In this document: piece after piece, positions 37,809-46,297 of the stretch
Layout of the letters: every line of letters begins with the position of its first letter
How positions within the stretch are numbered: the stretch's first letter is position 1
Assembly: GCA_001465015.1 (NCBI GenBank)
Contig: LNEO01000140.1
Location: forward strand, 1-53,159
From: Deltaproteobacteria bacterium Ga0077539
GTDB lineage: Bacteria > Myxococcota_A > Polyangia > Polyangiales > Ga0077539
Direction of reading: 5' to 3'
Length of the DNA stretch: 53,159 nt
The notes under the pieces: generated by a model
What the model was told of the DNA's origin: nothing
Databases searched by the model: none
What the model saw: only the letters and a program-made list of their open reading frames with translations
Translations under genes and position numbers: made by a program

Positions 37809-39398
37809 ATGGAAGACGACGTCGACGAGGGTGGCTCTCTCGTGCTGCCCGCGCCCTGCGCCGCAGCGCCGGTGAGCAGGCGCGCCGCGATCGCAAGCCT
37901 TGCGCTCACCAGCGTCGGCGCTTGCGCGTCTTCGCGGCCGTCCCGCGATGCCTTGGTGACGCTAGTGCAGAGCGAGCCTGCGCACTTGGACCCGCGGTTT
38001 CCGACGGACGCGCTCAGCGCGACGCTCGCGCGACTCGTGTACGACTCGCTCGTCGACGTCGACCCAGCGACGCTGCAGTACGTTCCTTCGCTCGCTCGCG
38101 AGGTGCGAGCCATCGACGACACCCACCTGCGCGCGACGATTCGCGGAGACGCGACGTTTCACGACGGTTCACCGGTGCTCGCGGCGGACGTCGTCGCGAC
38201 GTTTCGCGGGCTCACCGATCCGAGGGTCGGAGCGTCGTCGCGGGTGCTCGTCGGCCAGACGCTCGCTTCGGTAAACGAGGTCTCCGAGCGCGAAGTCGAG
38301 TTCGTCCTCCGCGAGCCCACGGGCATCGCGTCGCTGATGCTCGCTCATCCAGTGCTTCGAGCGCGGGACGCGCTGAGAACCGAGCTCTCGTCCGAGCCAG
38401 GAAACGAAAGGCTCTTCGTCGGAAGCGGCCCGCTTCGCGTGTCGTCGCTCGCGCGCAACGCGTGGACGTTCGAGCGCCGAACGCCCAGCGCAGACAAGCC
38501 GAAGACCCTGCGATTTCTGACGGTGAAGGACGCCAACACGATGGCGCTGCGGCTCTTGCACGACCGCGCGGACGTGGCGGAGGTGAAGCCAGAGCTGTTT
38601 CCGCTCTTCGTGGGGCGTGAAGGCTTCACCGTCGCGCGATCTCGGGGCGTGGCGTGCGCGTACTTGCCGATCCGCAACGATCATCCGCGGCTCGCGTCGC
38701 GCGATGTTCGTCGCGCCATCGCGCATGCGATCGATCGACCCGCCCTGGTGCGCGGAAAATTCGGCGGGTACGCCGCCGAGGCCACAGGAATTCTCCCTCC
38801 CTGGCACTGGGCATACGAGGGAGCGGTCGATCGATACGCGTTCGATCCGCGCAGGGCGCGCGCGCTCCTCGACGCCGCGTGGCCGAGGGCAGCGCGTGCG
38901 ACGGAGACGCTCGTGTTTCGCTGCTCGAACCAGCGCTTCGTGCTCACGACGGCCGCGGCGATCACCGAGATGCTTCGCGCCGTCGACATTCGCGTCGAGC
39001 TTCGGCCCAGCGAGCTCGCGGTCTTGCTCGCCGATCTGCGCGCGGGGCGCTTCGACCTGGCGATGCTGCAGGCGCCAGACGTCAGCGAACCGCACATCCT
39101 CTGGACCCTCTTCTCGTCGGAGGCGAGGCCCACCACAGAGAACCCACGAGCGGGGCTCAATCGCTGGCGCTTCAGCGACTCGATCGTCGATCGCGGCGTC
39201 GATCAGGGAAGACGAAGCCCGGATCGATCGCGGCGCCGCGAGAGCTACAGCATCGTGCAGAAGCGACTGGCCGAGGAGCTCCCAGTCGTTCCTCTGTGGC
39301 ACCCCGACGTGGTGTTCGTCGGCGCGCCGCGCGTGCGCGCGCTGCGGTCGCGGGGGGACTCGCGCTTCGATTCGCTCGTCGACGTCTCGATTCGCTGA
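37809..39398 (+). CDS. ABC transporter substrate-binding protein, family 5 (lipoprotein)
   Basis: 529 aa. Starts at the ATG at 37809; upstream frame is shadow. The N-terminus has a twin-arginine-like SRRAAIASLALTSVGAC with a plausible lipobox. The SBP_bac_5 (DppA/OppA) pattern follows: LVTLVQSEPAHLDPRF, LARLVYDSLVDVDPATLQYV, PSLAREVRAIDDTHLRATIR, ATFHDGSPVLAADVVATFRG and LASRDVRRAIAHAIDRPALV. It should capture peptides or similar solutes for an ABC importer, but no permease or ATPase gene is adjacent. The 3' end runs into tandem hairpins shared with the end of purD. Confidence 0.88.
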   Translation: MEDDVDEGGSLVLPAPCAAAPVSRRAAIASLALTSVGACASSRPSRDALVTLVQSEPAHLDPRFPTDALSATLARLVYDSLVDVDPATLQYVPSLAREVRAIDDTHLRATIRGDATFHDGSPVLAADVVATFRGLTDPRVGASSRVLVGQTLASVNEVSEREVEFVLREPTGIASLMLAHPVLRARDALRTELSSEPGNERLFVGSGPLRVSSLARNAWTFERRTPSADKPKTLRFLTVKDANTMALRLLHDRADVAEVKPELFPLFVGREGFTVARSRGVACAYLPIRNDHPRLASRDVRRAIAHAIDRPALVRGKFGGYAAEATGILPPWHWAYEGAVDRYAFDPRRARALLDAAWPRAARATETLVFRCSNQRFVLTTAAAITEMLRAVDIRVELRPSELAVLLADLRAGRFDLAMLQAPDVSEPHILWTLFSSEARPTTENPRAGLNRWRFSDSIVDRGVDQGRRSPDRSRRRESYSIVQKRLAEELPVVPLWHPDVVFVGAPRVRALRSRGDSRFDSLVDVSIR

Positions 39399-39472
39399 GC
39401 GCTCAGGCGAGCGCCCAATTCATCGAGCGCTCAGGCGAGCGCCCAATTCATCGAGCGCTCAGGCGAGCGCCC
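39397..39472. repeat. Three tandem 28-bp repeats, each a hairpin
   Basis: Units start at 39397, 39425 and 39453; the third is partial. Each contains GAGCGCTCAGGCGAGCGCCC, where GCGCTC and GAGCGC pair around an AGGC loop. Full units end with AATTCATC. The array spans the stop of the binding-protein gene and the final codons of purD on the other strand, so it probably serves both converging transcripts as a terminator or 3'-end stabiliser. Confidence 0.85.
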
Positions 39473-40721
39473 GCCAGGCAATATCCCGGCGGTAGTGCGC
39501 TCCGCGGATCGAGATGCGCTCGACCGCTCGATACGCGCGGCTCGCGGCGTCACGAAGGTCTTGGCCACGAGCGACGATCGTGAGCACCCTGCCGCCCGCG
39601 GTCACGATCGCGCCGTCGCGCTCGCGCGTTCCTGCGTGGAGGACAGAGACACCGTCGACCGCCGCGGCCTCATCGAGTCCGTCGATCACGTCACCGGTCA
39701 CTGGCTCTGCTGGGTAGCGCTCGGACGCGACGACGACCGCGATCGCAGCGCCTTCGAAGGTCACGACCGTCGCGGGATCGAGCGCTCCCTTCGCGACCGC
39801 CACGAGCGACGCGAACACGTCCCCCTGCGCGCGAGCCATCAGCACGGCGCACTCGGGGTCGCCGAAGCGAACGTTGTATTCGAGCGCAAACGGCGCCCCT
39901 TCGTGAATCATCAAGCCGATGAAGAGCACGCCCCGAAACGGGAGGCCGTCTCTGGCGAGGCCGCGCACCGTCGGCTCGACGATCGTCGCGAGCGTCTGCG
40001 CGAGAAGGGCGTCGTCGAACGCGGGAACCGGACCGTAGGCGCCCATTCCGCCGGTGTTGGGGCCGGTGTCGCCGTCCCCGACGCGCTTGTGATCCTGCGC
40101 GACGCCGAGCACGGCGAAGCGCTCGCCGTCGCAGAGAACGTGCAGCGAGACCTCGGGACCGCTCAGCCTCTCTTCGAGCACGATCCGCGCGCCCGCAGCG
40201 CCAAACGCCCGGTCCACGATCATCGATCGAATCGCGGCGATCGTCTCCTCGACGCTCGAGGCGACGACGACTCCCTTTCCCGCGGCCAGGCCGTCGGCTT
40301 TCACCACGAAGGCTCGCGCCTCGCGCTGCACGTACTCGGTCGCCTTCGCCGCGTCGTCGAACACGCGAAACGCCGCGGTCGCGACGCCGTGGCGGGCCAT
40401 GAACTCCTTGGAGAAAGCCTTGGAGCCCTCGAGCTGCGCGCCGGCCCGCCCTGGGCCGAACACCAGGACGCCGCGCTCACGAAGTCGATCTGCGAGCCCG
40501 GCGACCAACGGCGCTTCGGGGCCCACGACGACCAGGTCGAAACGCTCGCGTTCACAGAGCGCCTCGAGCTGGTCTACGTCGTCTGCCTTGATTGTGTGGG
40601 TGGTTGCGTCGCGCGCGATTCCCGCGTTGCCCGGAGCGCAGTGGACGACGTGAGCTGCGCTCTTTGCGGCGAGGACGAGCGAGTGCTCGCGCGCGCCTCC
40701 GCCAACGATGAGGACCTTCAT
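39459..40721 (-). CDS. purD: Phosphoribosylamine-glycine ligase PurD
   Basis: 420 aa, the family's usual length. PurD ligates glycine to phosphoribosylamine with ATP in purine synthesis. Signatures: MKVLIVGGGAREHSLVLAAK, PGNAGIARDA, VVVGPEAPLVAGLAD, GSKAFSKEFMARHGV, AFVVKADGLAAGKGVVVASS, LEERLSGPEVSLHVLCDG, DHKRVGDGDTGPNTGGMGAY and LEYNVRFGDPECAVLMAR. The last codons (IAWRALA) lie inside the third hairpin repeat, so the repeat has either been recruited into the coding end or extended from it. It follows purH by 14 bases in one operon. Confidence 0.97.
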   Translation of the reverse strand: MKVLIVGGGAREHSLVLAAKSAAHVVHCAPGNAGIARDATTHTIKADDVDQLEALCERERFDLVVVGPEAPLVAGLADRLRERGVLVFGPGRAGAQLEGSKAFSKEFMARHGVATAAFRVFDDAAKATEYVQREARAFVVKADGLAAGKGVVVASSVEETIAAIRSMIVDRAFGAAGARIVLEERLSGPEVSLHVLCDGERFAVLGVAQDHKRVGDGDTGPNTGGMGAYGPVPAFDDALLAQTLATIVEPTVRGLARDGLPFRGVLFIGLMIHEGAPFALEYNVRFGDPECAVLMARAQGDVFASLVAVAKGALDPATVVTFEGAAIAVVVASERYPAEPVTGDVIDGLDEAAAVDGVSVLHAGTRERDGAIVTAGGRVLTIVARGQDLRDAASRAYRAVERISIRGAHYRRDIAWRALA

Positions 40722-40735
40722 CGACGCTCTCCTGC

Positions 40736-42310
40736 TCAGTGCCTGAAGTGGCGAAATCCAGTGAACACCATCGCCACGCCGAGCTTGTCCGCGGCCGCGA
40801 CGACGTCGGCGTCCTTCACCGAGCCGCCCGGCTGCGCGATCGCGATCGCCCCGGCGGCGACCGCGGCTTCGACTCCATCCGCGAACGGAAAGAAAGCGTC
40901 GCTCGCGAGGACCGCGCCTTTCGCGAGTTCGCCTGCCTTTTTGGCGGCGATCTCGACAGAGACCACGCGTGACATCTGGCCGGCGCCGACGCCCACGGTC
41001 CGCAGCGTCCCGTCGTCGTCCTCACGCGCGAGGATGATCGCGTTGGACTTGACGTGCTTGCAGACCTTCCACGCGAACGCGAGCGCCCGTCGTTGCTGCT
41101 CGGTGGGGGAGATGGCCGTGACGACTTTTCCGTTCTCGACCTCGTTGTCCGCGCCGTTGTCACGCTGCTGAACGACGATTCCCCCAGAGATCGCCTTCAA
41201 CGTGAGACTCGACTCGTCCGCCGGGAGCATCACGCCGAGCTCGAGCAAACGCAGGTTCTTCTTCTGGTGAAGCACGGCGAGCGCGCCCGCAGAAAAGGCT
41301 GGCGCCACCACGCACTCGAGAAAGGTCTCGACGAGCGCCTTCGCAGTGGGCTCGTCGACCTCGCGGTTGAGCGCGACGATCCCGCCGAACGCGCTCAGCT
41401 CGTCGGCGGCGCGCGCGACGCGATACGCACGTTCGAGGCTCGCGGCCTGCGCGACGCCGCACGGGTTGGTGTGCTTCACGATCACCGCCGCGGGGCCGCT
41501 GAACTCGCGCACCGCTTCGAGCGCGGCGTCCACGTCGACCAGGTTGTTGAAAGAGAGCTCTTTGCCCCCGGCGCCGACGGATCGCGCGCGCCCGAGCGAG
41601 CCTTCCTTCGCGCCGCGAGCGACGTAGAACGCCCCAGATTGGTGCGGGTTTTCGCCGTACCGAAGCGAGTAGGCCCGGTCGAACTGCGGCGTGTACACCC
41701 GCGGATAGGGCTCGCGCTTGCCCGTGTCGTCGACGCTGCTCAGATAGGCGGCGATCGCGCCGTCGTACGCAGCCGTGTGAGCGAACGCCTTTGCGGCGAG
41801 CCTCGCCCGCGTCGAGAAAGCGACCTCGCCGTGCGCCTCGATCTCGCTCAGCACCGACGCGTAGTCCGACGGATCGACGAGGACCGTCACGCGCGCGTGG
41901 TTCTTGGCGGCGGAGCGCACCATCGACGGCCCGCCGATGTCGATGTTCTCGACGGCGTCGTCCAGAGACACGTCGGGCTTCGCGACGGTCGACTCGAACG
42001 GGTAGAGGTTGACGATCACCAGATCGATTGGCTTTCCGCCGATCGAGCTCAGCTGGGTGCGATCTTCGTCCCGCTCGCGCATCAGGATCCCGCCGTGCAC
42101 GCGGGGGTGCAGCGTCTTGACGCGCCCGTCCATGATTTCGGGCGACTGGGTGTACGTGGCGACGTCGGTCACCGCGACGCCCGCATTTCGCAGGGTCTTC
42201 GCCGTGCCTCCGGTCGACAGCACCTCGACGCCGCGCTTGACCAGCGCCTGGGCGAGGGGGACGAGGTCACGCTTGTCGCTCACCGAAATGAGTGCACGTT
42301 CAATCGCCAT
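40736..42310 (-). CDS. purH: Bifunctional AICAR transformylase/IMP cyclohydrolase PurH
   Basis: 524 aa. The N-terminal IMP cyclohydrolase domain has ALISVSDKRDLVPLAQALVK, STGGTAKTLRNAGV, MDGRVKTLHPRVHGGIL and DIGGPSMVRSAAKNH. The C-terminal transformylase has LRYGENPHQSGAFY, VIVKHTNPCGVAQA, LSAFGGIVALNREVD, SDAFFPFADGV and AIAQPGGSVKDADVV. The enzyme performs the last two steps to IMP. The ATG at 42310 begins MAIERALISV; a longer frame to 42565 is non-coding. It is first in a purH-purD operon whose promoter should be in the unusual gap upstream. Confidence 0.97.
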   Translation of the reverse strand: MAIERALISVSDKRDLVPLAQALVKRGVEVLSTGGTAKTLRNAGVAVTDVATYTQSPEIMDGRVKTLHPRVHGGILMRERDEDRTQLSSIGGKPIDLVIVNLYPFESTVAKPDVSLDDAVENIDIGGPSMVRSAAKNHARVTVLVDPSDYASVLSEIEAHGEVAFSTRARLAAKAFAHTAAYDGAIAAYLSSVDDTGKREPYPRVYTPQFDRAYSLRYGENPHQSGAFYVARGAKEGSLGRARSVGAGGKELSFNNLVDVDAALEAVREFSGPAAVIVKHTNPCGVAQAASLERAYRVARAADELSAFGGIVALNREVDEPTAKALVETFLECVVAPAFSAGALAVLHQKKNLRLLELGVMLPADESSLTLKAISGGIVVQQRDNGADNEVENGKVVTAISPTEQQRRALAFAWKVCKHVKSNAIILAREDDDGTLRTVGVGAGQMSRVVSVEIAAKKAGELAKGAVLASDAFFPFADGVEAAVAAGAIAIAQPGGSVKDADVVAAADKLGVAMVFTGFRHFRH

Positions 42311-42905
42311 GGTTGCGGTGCTCGCTTTCGAAGGGGATTTCCTGGATGGGTGACGGGGCTTCGGGGTTCGACCACGAGATCGCAGCGCGAACGACCGCGC
42401 GCCGCGTAGCACTAAACCGTCCGAGGTCACAAACACGCGGCTCGCACAATTCGACGTCCGCCGAAGGGTCGTCATCGAGGCAACAGAAGAATGATTCTGT
42501 CGCCTGCGCGATCGATGACTCCTCGGTGGTTGCGTTCCGTCCAGGGCGATCGTGCGGAGCGACACACCGAGGGGAGAAATGGCTCGAAGCGACGACGAGG
42601 CCTCGCGCAGCGCGGTGCGTGATCGCGCGGCTCACCAAACGCACACCATCGTCGAGATGGCGGTGGACGAGGAGCGGTGCCATTGCACTTCCGCCGTCGA
42701 ATCGCTGGTGAAACCACAACGCCACGACCATCCAACACCCGCACGCGCGTCACGCTCGCGCTGGCGTAGGTCCTCGTCGTCGCTTCGATGTGACGCCCGT
42801 CGCGAAAGGGCCCGAGCTGGCCGGTCCAGCTCGACACCTCCCGCGGCGCGCGGTTTGCGCGAGAGTCAGCGACTCCCGCGCTCTACGAGGAGCGAGTCAC
42901 ACGAC
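42311..42905. other. 595-bp gap with weak ORFs, possibly decayed sequence
   Basis: No gene can be supported. Overlapping frames on both strands (for example a plus-strand ATG at 42579 with GGGGAGAA before it, and a minus-strand ATG at 42731) have third-position GC well below that of surrounding genes and no family resemblance. A hairpin, GAGTC-ACAC-GACTC within GCGAGTC...CTCGC, lies at about 42892-42912 by the stop of the frameshifted HTH gene. The purH promoter should lie near 42330-42400 but no boxes are clear. Confidence 0.5.
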
Positions 42906-43462
42906 TCACTCGCAGTAGTCTTGAAGAGCGGCCATCTCGTTGAGGGCCTTGAGCTTGGCGAGACCCTTGGTCTCGAGCTGACGAATGCGCTCGCGGGTGA
43001 GGTTCATGATGACGCCCACCTCTTCGAGGGTGATCCCGCCGCGGTCCGCGATGTCGAGCGCGCAGGACTCGGGCAGCTCCCACACTTGATGGCGCCGGTG
43101 CGCTCGGACACGTCGAGGTAGAGGTGGTACTTGCACGAGACGAAGGGGCAGGGGCGGTCAGCGTACTCGCCCTGCGAGCACTCCGAGCGCGCCATCGGGC
43201 GCTGGTAGTCCGACTCGGGGTAGAGCTGACGGCCGCGCTCGAGCTCGCGCTTCGAGAGGCGCTTGATCGAGATCGTACGAGCGCGGACGCGGTCGCGTCG
43301 ACGCGAGTCGCCATCGTCCAGGTCGTCATCGAAGGGAAGCTCGACCGCGGTCGCCGCCGCGGTGTCGATCGAGCGCGTCGCATGTTGATTCGCGCCGACG
43401 CCGAGCGTCGCCTTGCCTTCGCTGTCAACCGAGATGGGGAGCGTCTCCTGGACCGTCGTCAT
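42906..43462 (-). pseudogene. Sigma-region-4-like HTH protein, frameshifted
   Basis: Two minus-strand frames together make one protein. The first (43462 to about 43085) gives MTTVQETLPISV, an acidic/Arg segment, and [20 protein letters not shown] followed by GAIK. The second (from 43082 to 42906) gives [20 protein letters not shown], then [20 protein letters not shown] and [18 protein letters not shown]. As I recall the myxobacterial family, about eight residues (LNFPD-like) lie between GAIK and WEL; here only 2 bases do, consistent with loss of about 22 bases. It would have bound DNA through its sigma-4.2-like HTH. An assembly or sequencing error remains possible. Confidence 0.75.
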
Positions 43463-43643
43463 CGTCTTCTCCTCTGCGCAGCGCTGCCCGTAGATAACGG
43501 GCGCGCCGCTCCAACCGTGTCCGCAAACACTTATGCGGACCCACCACGCCTGCGATGCTCGCGACTCCCCATGAGCCGCGCTCGTACGACCACTATTTGC
43601 GCCGACCGTCGGCGCAATGGCACCTACGATGCAGCGAAAGAAG

Positions 43644-44165
43644 TCAGCCTGTTTTGGCGGCGTCGCGGATCATGTCCGCGTGCGTCGCCAGACGGCTCTC
43701 GATGGTTCGAAGTCTCTCGAGGAGTGATTCTGCGGCGTCCCTCGCGAGGCGCAGATCCCTGCGCATCGCCTCTGCCGTCGCATCGTCGCGCCTGCCGTCG
43801 ATGGCAGTCTCGACGCGGTCGAACAAGCGCTCCGTGCTCTGCTCTACCGTCTCGATGTCACTTCGAAGAAGAAAGTACTCGGAACGTATTTCGTCGATCG
43901 TCTTGTTCTCGTTGAGGAGCCGCTTGATCTCTTGAATCTGCCGGACGATCGATGCGGGGTACATCCCCTGAGAGCCCTTGTGTTTGCCCTTGCGACCGAC
44001 ACGGATCGACCTCGGCAAGAGCCCGAGCTGCACATACTTGCGCAACGTGGCCTCGCTGAACTTGAATCCGCGCTGTTCGAAGACCTCGACGATCTCGCTC
44101 GAACTGATCCCGTGAGGGTGCCGCTTTTCGAACTCGTCGAGCTCCTCGTTGGAGAGCTCGCTCAT
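43644..44165 (-). CDS. MerR-like HTH regulator with coiled-coil tail
   Basis: 173 aa. The N-terminus carries a MerR-type winged helix variant: HGISSSEIVEVFEQRGFKFS, EATLRKYVQLGLLPRSIRVG, then GSQGMYPASIVRQIQEIKRL with a basic RKGKHKGSQG wing. The second half (about 95-173) is a long amphipathic helix (TIDEIRSEYFLLRSDIETVE, ERLRTIESRLATHADMIRDA) that should dimerise. No metal or ligand cysteines are present. The ATG at 44165 is preferred over 44231, which extends into Arg-rich sequence. Palindromes lie upstream at 44.3-44.4 kb and could be operators. Confidence 0.82.
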   Translation of the reverse strand: MSELSNEELDEFEKRHPHGISSSEIVEVFEQRGFKFSEATLRKYVQLGLLPRSIRVGRKGKHKGSQGMYPASIVRQIQEIKRLLNENKTIDEIRSEYFLLRSDIETVEQSTERLFDRVETAIDGRRDDATAEAMRRDLRLARDAAESLLERLRTIESRLATHADMIRDAAKTG

Positions 44166-44309
44166 AGGCTCACTGTCTCGATCTCTACTCCACTCGAACC
44201 GCCTCGATCGGTCACCGCGGTCTCGCGTCACCGTCGAAGCGAAATCGAATGTATTCGCTTCAAGGGATCGGCGTCAACAATTCGCGTCGGACGGCCGATG
44301 ATGCCTCGT

Positions 44310-44342
44310 TTCACTGAACGAATCACTCGGCGTACGTTCAGT
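44310..44342. promoter_or_regulatory. Inverted repeat ACTGAACG/CGTTCAGT, possible operator
   Basis: The exact 8-base arms are separated by about 14 bases, about 150 bases upstream of the MerR-like gene's start. No gene overlaps. It is seen in sequence; the regulatory role is inference. Confidence 0.4.
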
Positions 44343-44357
44343 CACCTCGAGGTCCCC

Positions 44358-44396
44358 GCAGCGATTCACCTCGAAGATCGTGGGTTGATTCGCTGC
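44358..44396. promoter_or_regulatory. Inverted repeat GCAGCGATTCA/TGATTCGCTGC
   Basis: Arms at 44358-44368 and 44386-44396 match at 10 of 11 bases around a 17-base spacer. It lies in the non-coding stretch 44166-44641 upstream of the MerR-like gene, near the previous dyad. The two together look like a small operator region. Confidence 0.45.
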
Positions 44397-44491
44397 GTTC
44401 GGCGGTTGACCTCGTCGTTGGGACCTCGATCCTCAGGTCCGAACGGGTTTTCCCATCGATGCGCCGCTCAATTGACAGCGATGACCTCTGG

Positions 44492-44511
44492 TCGCTGAGC
44501 GCGCTCAGCGA
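44492..44511. repeat. Perfect 20-bp palindrome
   Basis: TCGCTGAGCGCGCTCAGCGA is a perfect self-complement. It sits downstream of the possible small membrane protein gene on the minus strand, so it may be that gene's 3' hairpin, or a protein-binding site for the region between 44.17 and 44.64 kb. Confidence 0.75.
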
Positions 44512-44641
44512 AGCGCGTTCGCAGACGCCATGTTCAGGTAGGTGTACCGGAGGCGACCTGGGAGAATCACCCTACGCGAACGTACAAAAATCGCGACCAT
44601 CGCCCCCGAAAACCAGCGCCAGGTGACTCCGATGTCAGAGG

Positions 44642-44869
44642 TCAACCCAGCGTTCCAATCGCGGCGATGCTCAAGCACGTCACGAAGGCCAGCGGTCCAC
44701 GACGCGAAGGAAGTGCGCGCAGCGCCGCCGCGAAGAGGGCGCACGGCCCGAGCAGCACCAAGGTCCATCGCCAGATCGATGGCGAGCCAGCGAAAGACGG
44801 GGCGAGGGTGGCGCGGGACAGCCAGAGCAGGCTGTTGATCGCGACACAGTAGACGGCGAGGACGGGCAT
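44642..44869 (-). CDS. Possible small membrane protein, 75 aa
   Basis: From an ATG at 44869 the frame encodes three hydrophobic segments: MPVLAVYCVAINSLLWLSRA, then WRWTLVLLGPCALFAAALRA and PLAFVTCLSIAAIGTLG. The short loops carry Arg and Ser, in keeping with a two- or three-span membrane protein. There is no good ribosome-binding site and the frame stays open far upstream through antisense of the HD gene, so the start is uncertain. It is divergent from the HD gene, 98 bases apart. No family recognised. Confidence 0.45.
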   Translation of the reverse strand: MPVLAVYCVAINSLLWLSRATLAPSFAGSPSIWRWTLVLLGPCALFAAALRALPSRRGPLAFVTCLSIAAIGTLG

Positions 44870-44967
44870 GGGGACCGACACGTCGGATAGCAGAGCGCCG
44901 AACTCGCGGTGAAATCTGCGGCAAAGTCGCGTTCTTTCGCGAGGCTTCCCTACGCTCTCGACCCGCG

Positions 44968-46287
44968 ATGATCTTGCGTGACCCTGTGCACGGCCTCGTC
45001 GCGTTCGAGCGACCCGCGGAGAAACTCGTCGTCCGCCTGCTCGATACGCGCGAAGTCCAGCGGCTGCGTCGGGTGCGAATGCTCGGAGTGACCTCTCTCG
45101 CCTTTCCGGGCGCAGAGCACTCTCGCTTCGCACACGCCGTCGGAGCCACCTATGTGATGAGCGCGTTTCTTCAGCGCATTCGCGGTCTAGAGCAGGAGCT
45201 CTCGCCCTCTGAGCGCCCGACGCTCGAGGACGAGCAGCTCGGTCTGGCCGCTGCGCTGCTGCACGACCTCGGTCACGGACCGCTCTCGCACCTGTTCGAA
45301 GAGGTCTTCCACGGCGCCCCGAGGCACGAGCGATGGACGAGCGAGCTCGTGCTCGACCCCGACTCCCACGTCCGCCGCGCGCTTCACGACGTGGACCCGT
45401 CGATGCCGGCCCTCGTCGAGCGCCTCGTCCACGGAAAGCACGACAAGGCCTGGCTCGCGCACGCGGTGAGCGGGACGTTCGACGTCGATCGCTGCGACTA
45501 CCTGCTGCGCGACTCGTATATGACCGGCGTTCGCTACGGCCTGTACGACCTGCCGTGGCTGCTTCGTTCGCTGCGCGTCGCGCGCAACGCACGAGGCGCG
45601 GCGACGCTCGCCGTCGAGGGCTCGAAAGGCCTGCCCGCGGTCGAGGGGTTCTTTCTCGCGCGGTTGTTCATGTACCAGCAGGTGTACTTTCACAAAGCGT
45701 CGCGCGCAGCCGAACGGATGATTCGAGCGCTCTTCGCGCGGGCCGCGGACATCGAGCGCGACGGAGGCGAGAGCGGCTTGCCCCCGGTGCTTCGCACGAT
45801 GGCTCGCGGAGGCCGCGTGTCGGCCAACGAGTACGTCTCGCTCGACGACGGAACGCTCTGGTCCACCATCGAACGCTGGGAGAGCGACGCGCCTGACAAA
45901 ATCCTCACCGATCTGTCAGCGCGGCTTCGCCGACGCGCGCTCTTCAAGACCGCGACGCTCGACGACGATGACGCCTCGCGCGCGCAAGAGCTCTACGAGG
46001 CGGTGTGCGACATCGTTCGAGGCGCTGGCTTCGACCCGCGCTACTACGCCGCGCTCGACGTCGCATCGACAGGAATCTTCGACGACCCCCGGGATCCAGC
46101 GGACGCCCTCTACGTCTGCTACAACCGGCGCGCGCCGCGGCTGCTGTCGCGAGCCTCGCTGTTGCTGAAGAAGCTCGCGGGCGAGCGGCTGGTGGCCGCG
46201 CGGCTCGTATTTCCGGAAGAGGTGCGAGACGCAGTGGCAGCTCTTCTCGGGCGTTCGCCTCAGCTCGCGCTCGCGCTACCTTCCTGA
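44968..46287 (+). CDS. HD-domain phosphohydrolase (SAMHD1/dGTPase-like)
   Basis: 439 aa. The HD metal site is complete: EHSRFAHAVGATYVMSAFLQ supplies the first His, LLHDLGHGPLSHLFEEVFH the HD pair, and TFDVDRCDYLLRDSYMTGVR the distal Asp. The opening MILRDPVHGLVAFERPAEKL is typical of the branch that contains SAMHD1 and bacterial YdhJ-type proteins, which hydrolyse dNTPs or related nucleotides. The C-terminal 150 residues are helical. The substrate cannot be read from sequence. It begins just after the promoter region shared with the small membrane protein and is followed 10 bases later by a secreted protein gene. Confidence 0.92.
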   Translation: MILRDPVHGLVAFERPAEKLVVRLLDTREVQRLRRVRMLGVTSLAFPGAEHSRFAHAVGATYVMSAFLQRIRGLEQELSPSERPTLEDEQLGLAAALLHDLGHGPLSHLFEEVFHGAPRHERWTSELVLDPDSHVRRALHDVDPSMPALVERLVHGKHDKAWLAHAVSGTFDVDRCDYLLRDSYMTGVRYGLYDLPWLLRSLRVARNARGAATLAVEGSKGLPAVEGFFLARLFMYQQVYFHKASRAAERMIRALFARAADIERDGGESGLPPVLRTMARGGRVSANEYVSLDDGTLWSTIERWESDAPDKILTDLSARLRRRALFKTATLDDDDASRAQELYEAVCDIVRGAGFDPRYYAALDVASTGIFDDPRDPADALYVCYNRRAPRLLSRASLLLKKLAGERLVAARLVFPEEVRDAVAALLGRSPQLALALPS

Positions 46288-46297
46288 TCGCCCGCCG

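Noticed and set aside
42579..43121. Plus-strand gene starting after GGGGAGAA
   Set aside because: Third-position GC is too low, the frame runs into the antisense of the HTH gene and no family resemblance is seen.
44505..45149. Minus-strand 214-aa frame
   Set aside because: It shares the strand with the better 75-aa membrane candidate and its own sequence is Arg-rich shadow over the HD gene start.
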